Below are positions 60,923-64,000 of a stretch of 64,000 nt of DNA, piece by piece (position 1 is the stretch's first letter; every line of letters begins with the position of its first letter). The notes under the pieces are model-generated. The model saw only the letters and a list, made by a program, of their open reading frames with translations. It ran no database searches and was not told where the DNA came from. The translations under genes were made by a program, and so were the position numbers. The stretch comes from DASWOJ01 sp964242415. Lineage in GTDB: Bacteria > Pseudomonadota > Alphaproteobacteria > Acetobacterales > Acetobacteraceae. Location: NCBI GenBank assembly GCA_964242415.1, contig CAXTAT010000002.1, forward strand, positions 186,001 through 250,000. Direction: 5' to 3'.

Positions 60923-61774
60923 GTGCGGCAGCGTGTTCGGACGAGAAGCGCTCGCCGGGTTCGGACGAGAAGCGCTCGCCGGGTCCTGCCGGGCTTCGGG
61001 TTGTCCCTGGGCTATACGGGGGCGTTCCTGGGCCTGATCGTCCTGGTGCCGCTGGCGGGGCTGGTGGCAAAGGCGGGGACGGCGGAGCCGGGCCGGGCGT
61101 GGGCGCTGTTCACCGACCCGCGCACCCTGTCGGCGTTCCGCGTCAGCTTCGGCACGTCCGCCGCGGCGGCGCTGCTGAGCGTGCCCCTGGGGGTGCTGCT
61201 GGCCTGGGTGCTGGAGCGCTACCATTTCCCGGGGCGGCGCGTGCTGGATGCGGCGATCGACCTGCCGTTCGCGCTGCCCACGGCGGTTGCGGGCATCGCG
61301 CTGACCACGCTGTATGTGCCGGACGGCTGGATGGGGCGGCTGCTGGCGCCGCTGGGGCTGGAGGTCGCGTTCACCCCCCTGGGCATCGGCGTGGCGCTGC
61401 TGTTCGTGGCGCTGCCGTTCGTGGTGCGGGCGGTGCAGCCGGTGCTGGCCGGGCTGGACCGCGCGGCGGACGAGGCGGCAATGGTGCTGGGAGCCTCGCC
61501 ATGGCAGGCTTTTCGACTTGTGATCCTGCCGCCGCTGCTGCCTGCCGTGGCGACCGGCGCCGCGTTGGCGTTCGCGCGGGCGGTGGGCGAGTATGGGTCC
61601 GTCATCTTCATCGCCGGCAACCGGCCTATGGTGTCCGAGATCGTGCCGCTGCTGATCGTCGCCAAGCTGGAGGCGTTCGACCTGCCCGGCGCCGCCCTGC
61701 TGGGCACGGCGATGCTGACGCTGTCGTTCGTGCTGCTGCTGGGCATCGACCGCCTGCGGATGGGCCGTGCGTAG
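60923..61774 (+). CDS. cysT: Sulfate ABC transporter permease CysT
   Basis: A 283-residue permease with six helices and the EAA loop VLGASPWQAFRLVILPPLLPAV; the segment DLPFALPTAVAGIALTTLY is diagnostic. GTG at 60923 begins one base after the binding-protein stop and gives an arginine-rich N-terminus with an exact eight-residue duplication (RTRSARRV twice) produced by a 24-nt tandem repeat at 60935-60982. Without it the N-terminus would have normal length. Overlaps cysW by 8 nt. Confidence 0.92.
   Translation: MRQRVRTRSARRVRTRSARRVLPGFGLSLGYTGAFLGLIVLVPLAGLVAKAGTAEPGRAWALFTDPRTLSAFRVSFGTSAAAALLSVPLGVLLAWVLERYHFPGRRVLDAAIDLPFALPTAVAGIALTTLYVPDGWMGRLLAPLGLEVAFTPLGIGVALLFVALPFVVRAVQPVLAGLDRAADEAAMVLGASPWQAFRLVILPPLLPAVATGAALAFARAVGEYGSVIFIAGNRPMVSEIVPLLIVAKLEAFDLPGAALLGTAMLTLSFVLLLGIDRLRMGRA
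60935..60982 (+). repeat. Perfect tandem 24-nt duplication in cysT
   Basis: The unit beginning GTTCGGACGAGAAGCG and ending CTCGCCGG occurs twice without mismatch, in frame, adding eight residues to the cytoplasmic N-terminus of CysT. Perfect identity indicates a recent event. Confidence 0.95.
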
Positions 61775-62642
61775 GCCGTTCTACCGCACCTTGGGCATCG
61801 GCGAGAGCCTGGCCTGGCGCGTGCTGCTGATCGGCGGCGCGCTGCTGCTGGCCGGGTGGCTGCTGGTGCTGCCGCTGGCGGTGCTGTTCACCGAGGCGTT
61901 CGCGGACGGGGTGGGGGCGTTCATCGCCGCCGTCACCGACCCGGACGCAGCCGCCGCGGTGCGGCTGACGCTGCTGGTGACGGCGGTCGTGGTGCCGGTC
62001 AACACCGTGTTCGGCCTGGCGGCGGCGTGGTGCATCACGCGGTTCCGCTTCGCCGGGCGGCGGCTGCTGCGGGTGCTGATCGGGCTGCCGTTCTCGGTGT
62101 CACCGGTGATCGCCGGGCTGGTCTATGTGCTGATGTTCGGGTTGCAGGGGTGGTTCGGCCCCTGGCTGTCGGATGCGGGCATCCGGATCGTGTTCGCGCT
62201 GCCGGGGATCGTGCTGGCAACCCTGTTCGTGACGCTGCCGTTCGTGGCCGGGCAGTTGATTCCCTTGATGGGCGCGCAGGGGATCGACGAGGAGGAGGCG
62301 GCGCTGGTGCTGGGCGCCAGCGGGATGCAGATGTTCCTGCGGGTGACACTTCCGAAAATACGCTGGGGGCTGCTGTATGGGGTGCTGCTGTGCAGCGCGC
62401 GGTCGATGGGGGAGTTCGGCGCGGTGTCGGTGGTGTCGGGGCACATCCGCGGGCTGACCAACACGGTGCCGCTGCATATCGAGGTGCTGTATCAGGAGTA
62501 TAACATCGCCGCCGCGTTCGGGGTGGCGACGCTGCTGGCCGGGGTGGCGCTGCTGACCATCGTGCTGCGGGCCGGGCTGGATTGGCGGCAGGAGGTTTTG
62601 CGGGCGCGGGGCGGGCGGGCGCAGCTTGTGGTGGCGGTTTGA
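61767..62642 (+). CDS. cysW: Sulfate ABC transporter permease CysW
   Basis: A 291-residue permease with six helices, GTG start overlapping cysT. Landmarks are FTEAFADGVGAFIAAVTDPDAAAAVRLTLL near the N-terminus, GLPFSVSPVIAGLVYVLMFG, the EAA loop VLGASGMQMFLRVTLPKIRWGLLYG and SMGEFGAVSVVSGHIRGLTNTVPLHIEVLYQEY, typical of CysW. The ATPase gene cysA, which usually follows, is absent; the next gene is an unrelated DUF433 gene. Confidence 0.94.
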   Translation: MRRPFYRTLGIGESLAWRVLLIGGALLLAGWLLVLPLAVLFTEAFADGVGAFIAAVTDPDAAAAVRLTLLVTAVVVPVNTVFGLAAAWCITRFRFAGRRLLRVLIGLPFSVSPVIAGLVYVLMFGLQGWFGPWLSDAGIRIVFALPGIVLATLFVTLPFVAGQLIPLMGAQGIDEEEAALVLGASGMQMFLRVTLPKIRWGLLYGVLLCSARSMGEFGAVSVVSGHIRGLTNTVPLHIEVLYQEYNIAAAFGVATLLAGVALLTIVLRAGLDWRQEVLRARGGRAQLVVAV

Positions 62643-62762
62643 TCCCGATGGACGATGCCGTGAAGCAGGCGGGACGCGGTGTCGCATCTGCCCAGGCGTA
62701 TATCCTGTCATGAGTGCCATGTCGGCCTTGGTGCCGGCCCGTTGACGCCAAGGGAGCCAGTC

Positions 62763-62981
62763 ATGGAATGGACAGATTGCTCGCTGATCAAGGCCGGGCC
62801 GGGCCGCCTGTCTGGTGTCCCCGTCCTCCGGGATTCCCGCATCCGGCCGGATGACCTGATCGACAACATCAAGGAAGGCCCGGAGTGGATGGCGGAGAAC
62901 TTCGGCCTGCCGTTGGCGCAGGTGGAGGGCGTGCTGGCGTTCTATCACCAACATCTGTCACAGCTTGCGCGTACTGCTTGA
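62763..62981 (+). CDS. DUF433 protein (antitoxin-like)
   Basis: A 72-residue DUF433 protein: LSGVPVLRDSRIRPDDLIDNIKEGPEWMAENFGLPLAQVEGVLAFYHQH, i.e. the usual G-x-P-v-l-x-x-t-R-i motif followed by a small helical HTH-like unit. DUF433 genes commonly precede DUF5615 PIN-like genes in suspected toxin-antitoxin pairs. The start at 62763 follows AGGGAGCC. Its end overlaps the start of the frameshifted partner. Confidence 0.85.
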   Translation: MEWTDCSLIKAGPGRLSGVPVLRDSRIRPDDLIDNIKEGPEWMAENFGLPLAQVEGVLAFYHQHLSQLARTA

Positions 62982-63328
62982 CCAGAACATGCCGATTACC
63001 CTGCGCGGCTTGCGTTCCCCAGCATCAGGTCGTTCACGCTCGGGAAGCTGGGTGGAGCAGGCTTTCCAATGGAGACTTGCTTGCCGCGGCCGAGCTTGAA
63101 CGGTTCGACGCGATGGTCACGGCGGATCAGAATATTCGTCATCAGCAGAACCTGCCGCGCAGGCACATTGGGATTGTAGTCGTTTTGACCAGTTCCTGGC
63201 AGATGGTCCGAGCCCATGGGCAAGACAGTGCCGAAGCTCTGAAACAGGTCAGCCAAGGCAGCTATCGCGAAGTCACCCTGCCCCGCCCACCGCTGCTCCG
63301 CCGGCTGCCGCCGGACCGCGGGCGCTGA
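62965..63328 (+). pseudogene. Frameshifted DUF5615 PIN-like toxin gene
   Basis: The N-terminus LRVLLDQNMPITLRGL (frame starting TTG 62965, overlapping the DUF433 gene by 17 nt) is the start of a DUF5615 PIN-like protein. The remainder, HQVVHAREAGWSRLSNGDLLAAAELERFDAMVTADQNIRHQQNL...IGIVVVL, lies in another frame from about 63000 to a TGA at 63326. One inserted or deleted base near 62996-63015 separates them. Acidic residues of the PIN-like site are kept on both sides (LLDQN, TADQN), so decay is recent. Confidence 0.75.
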
Positions 63329-63360
63329 CCACCCCGCCCTTCCCCCACCCGCCCCCGCCC

Positions 63361-64000
63361 ATGCGCGCCGCCCTGGACGCCCTGGTGCGGGCCGACCCGC
63401 GCCTGGCGCCCATCGAGGCCGCCGCCGGTCCCCTCCCCTGGCGCGTGCGGCCCGGCGGGTTCCCGGGGCTGCTGCGGATCATCATGGCCCAGCAGATCAG
63501 CAGCGCCGCCGCCGCCGCGATCTGGGGCCGCCTGGCCGCCCTGCCCGGCGCCGGGCACCCCGCCGGCCTGTTGCTGCTGCCCGACGAAGCGCTGCGCGGC
63601 GCCGGGCTGAGCCGGCCCAAGGTGCTGCACGCCCGCGCGCTGGCGGAGGCGTTCACGGAGGGGCGGCTGGCCGAGGACACGCTGGCCGCCATGGACGACG
63701 CCGCGGCGGTGCAGGCCATCACCGCCGTGCGCGGCCTGGGGCCTTGGACTGCGGAGGTGTACCTGCTGTTCGCCCTGCAACGGCCGGACGTGTTCCCGGC
63801 CGGGGACATCGCGGTGGCCGGGGCGGCGGCATCGCTGCTCGGCCTGCCGGCGCGGCCCGGCCCCGCCGCGCTACGGGTGCTGGCCGAGACCTGGCGGCCG
63901 CACCGCGCCCTGGCCGCCCGGCTGCTGTGGCACCATTGGCGGCGCCTGACGGGGCGGCCGAGCGTGGACGAGATCGGTTCATGCAATAGCCGGGCTTTAA
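63361..64000 (+). CDS. DNA-3-methyladenine glycosylase, AlkA-like (runs off the window)
   Basis: At least 213 residues of an HhH-GPD DNA glycosylase that excises alkylated bases. FPGLLRIIMAQQISSAAAAAIWGRLAAL (near residue 38) is the family core. The helix-hairpin-helix is VRGLGPWTAEVYLLFAL, followed by the catalytic Asp in DVFPAGDIAV. No stop is reached by base 64000; the last codons (after TGRPSVDEIGS) already lie beyond the usual family end, so only a few residues should be missing. ATG at 63361 has no clear ribosome site. Confidence 0.9.
   Translation, partial: MRAALDALVRADPRLAPIEAAAGPLPWRVRPGGFPGLLRIIMAQQISSAAAAAIWGRLAALPGAGHPAGLLLLPDEALRGAGLSRPKVLHARALAEAFTEGRLAEDTLAAMDDAAAVQAITAVRGLGPWTAEVYLLFALQRPDVFPAGDIAVAGAAASLLGLPARPGPAALRVLAETWRPHRALAARLLWHHWRRLTGRPSVDEIGSCNSRAL

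Overview
This is about 64 kb of very GC-rich chromosomal DNA. Its gene content fits an alphaproteobacterium: branched-chain and sulfate ABC systems, a fused cysNC, a PhaR-type DNA-binding domain, a KaiC-like ATPase, and dispersed palindromes beginning cgtcattgcgag that are common in that class. I favour the Acetobacteraceae/Rhodospirillales, but this is inference from composition and family recognition only, because no database was searched. There is one tRNA (Ala, GGC), no rRNA, no CRISPR array and no intact insertion sequence.

The outstanding region is 0.3-16.1 kb, a soluble di-iron monooxygenase cluster of the propane/acyclic-ketone type (prm/mim). The core order is hydroxylase alpha, reductase, hydroxylase beta, coupling protein, amidohydrolase, DUF59 protein and GroEL-like chaperonin. 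It is flanked by two sigma-54 activators. A separate cassette lies upstream: zinc-type alcohol dehydrogenase, CobW-type GTPase, WD40 protein and a 66-residue protein, joined by 4-nt overlaps. Both units are preceded by textbook -24/-12 promoters and by upstream inverted repeats that share the pattern TGTNCC-N5-GGNACA. The alpha subunit keeps all six di-iron ligands at a constant offset of -6 from soluble methane monooxygenase numbering.

Directly downstream (16.3-23.0 kb) is a minus-strand operon of a GntR regulator, an ACS-family MFS transporter, an acyl-CoA ligase and a ThDP enzyme, with a divergent AEC permease. Its layout suggests activation of an organic acid to its CoA ester and ThDP-dependent cleavage, possibly of a 2-hydroxyacyl-CoA. 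That would make catabolic sense beside a short-chain alkane oxygenase.

The 23.2-30.3 kb region is a signalling patch that is partly decayed: a receiver protein, a double-domain KaiC-like ATPase, a histidine-kinase remnant (phospho-acceptor His replaced by Tyr, ATPase domain mostly deleted), a GAF protein, a candidate small RNA with a strong terminator, and fragments of two other response regulators. From 30.6 to 36.4 kb comes a branched-chain amino-acid type ABC transporter with a permease-ATPase fusion, then a LysE exporter. From 36.5 to 42.8 kb come a LysR regulator and an RND efflux operon led by an alpha/beta-hydrolase fold protein that has lost its catalytic residues. The 42.9-49.1 kb stretch holds a carboxylesterase, a short-chain dehydrogenase, a broken second one, a zinc-finger protein, a second CobW GTPase and an amidohydrolase.

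The last third is centred on sulfur. An alkanesulfonate cluster (ssuD-ssuC-ssuB, with ssuA reduced to a pseudogene) lies at 49.3-52.3 kb. An assimilatory sulfate cluster (cysD-cysNC-sulfate-binding protein-cysT-cysW, without a cysA in view) lies at 57.0-62.6 kb. Between them are an MFS exporter, a small membrane protein with a paralogue at 29 kb, the tRNA and an MmgE/PrpD protein. The window ends with a DUF433 antitoxin-like gene, a frameshifted toxin partner and a DNA glycosylase that runs off the edge. Two themes recur throughout: short head-to-tail duplications of 14-24 nt in leaders and protein linkers, and five copies of a roughly 105-bp palindromic repeat.
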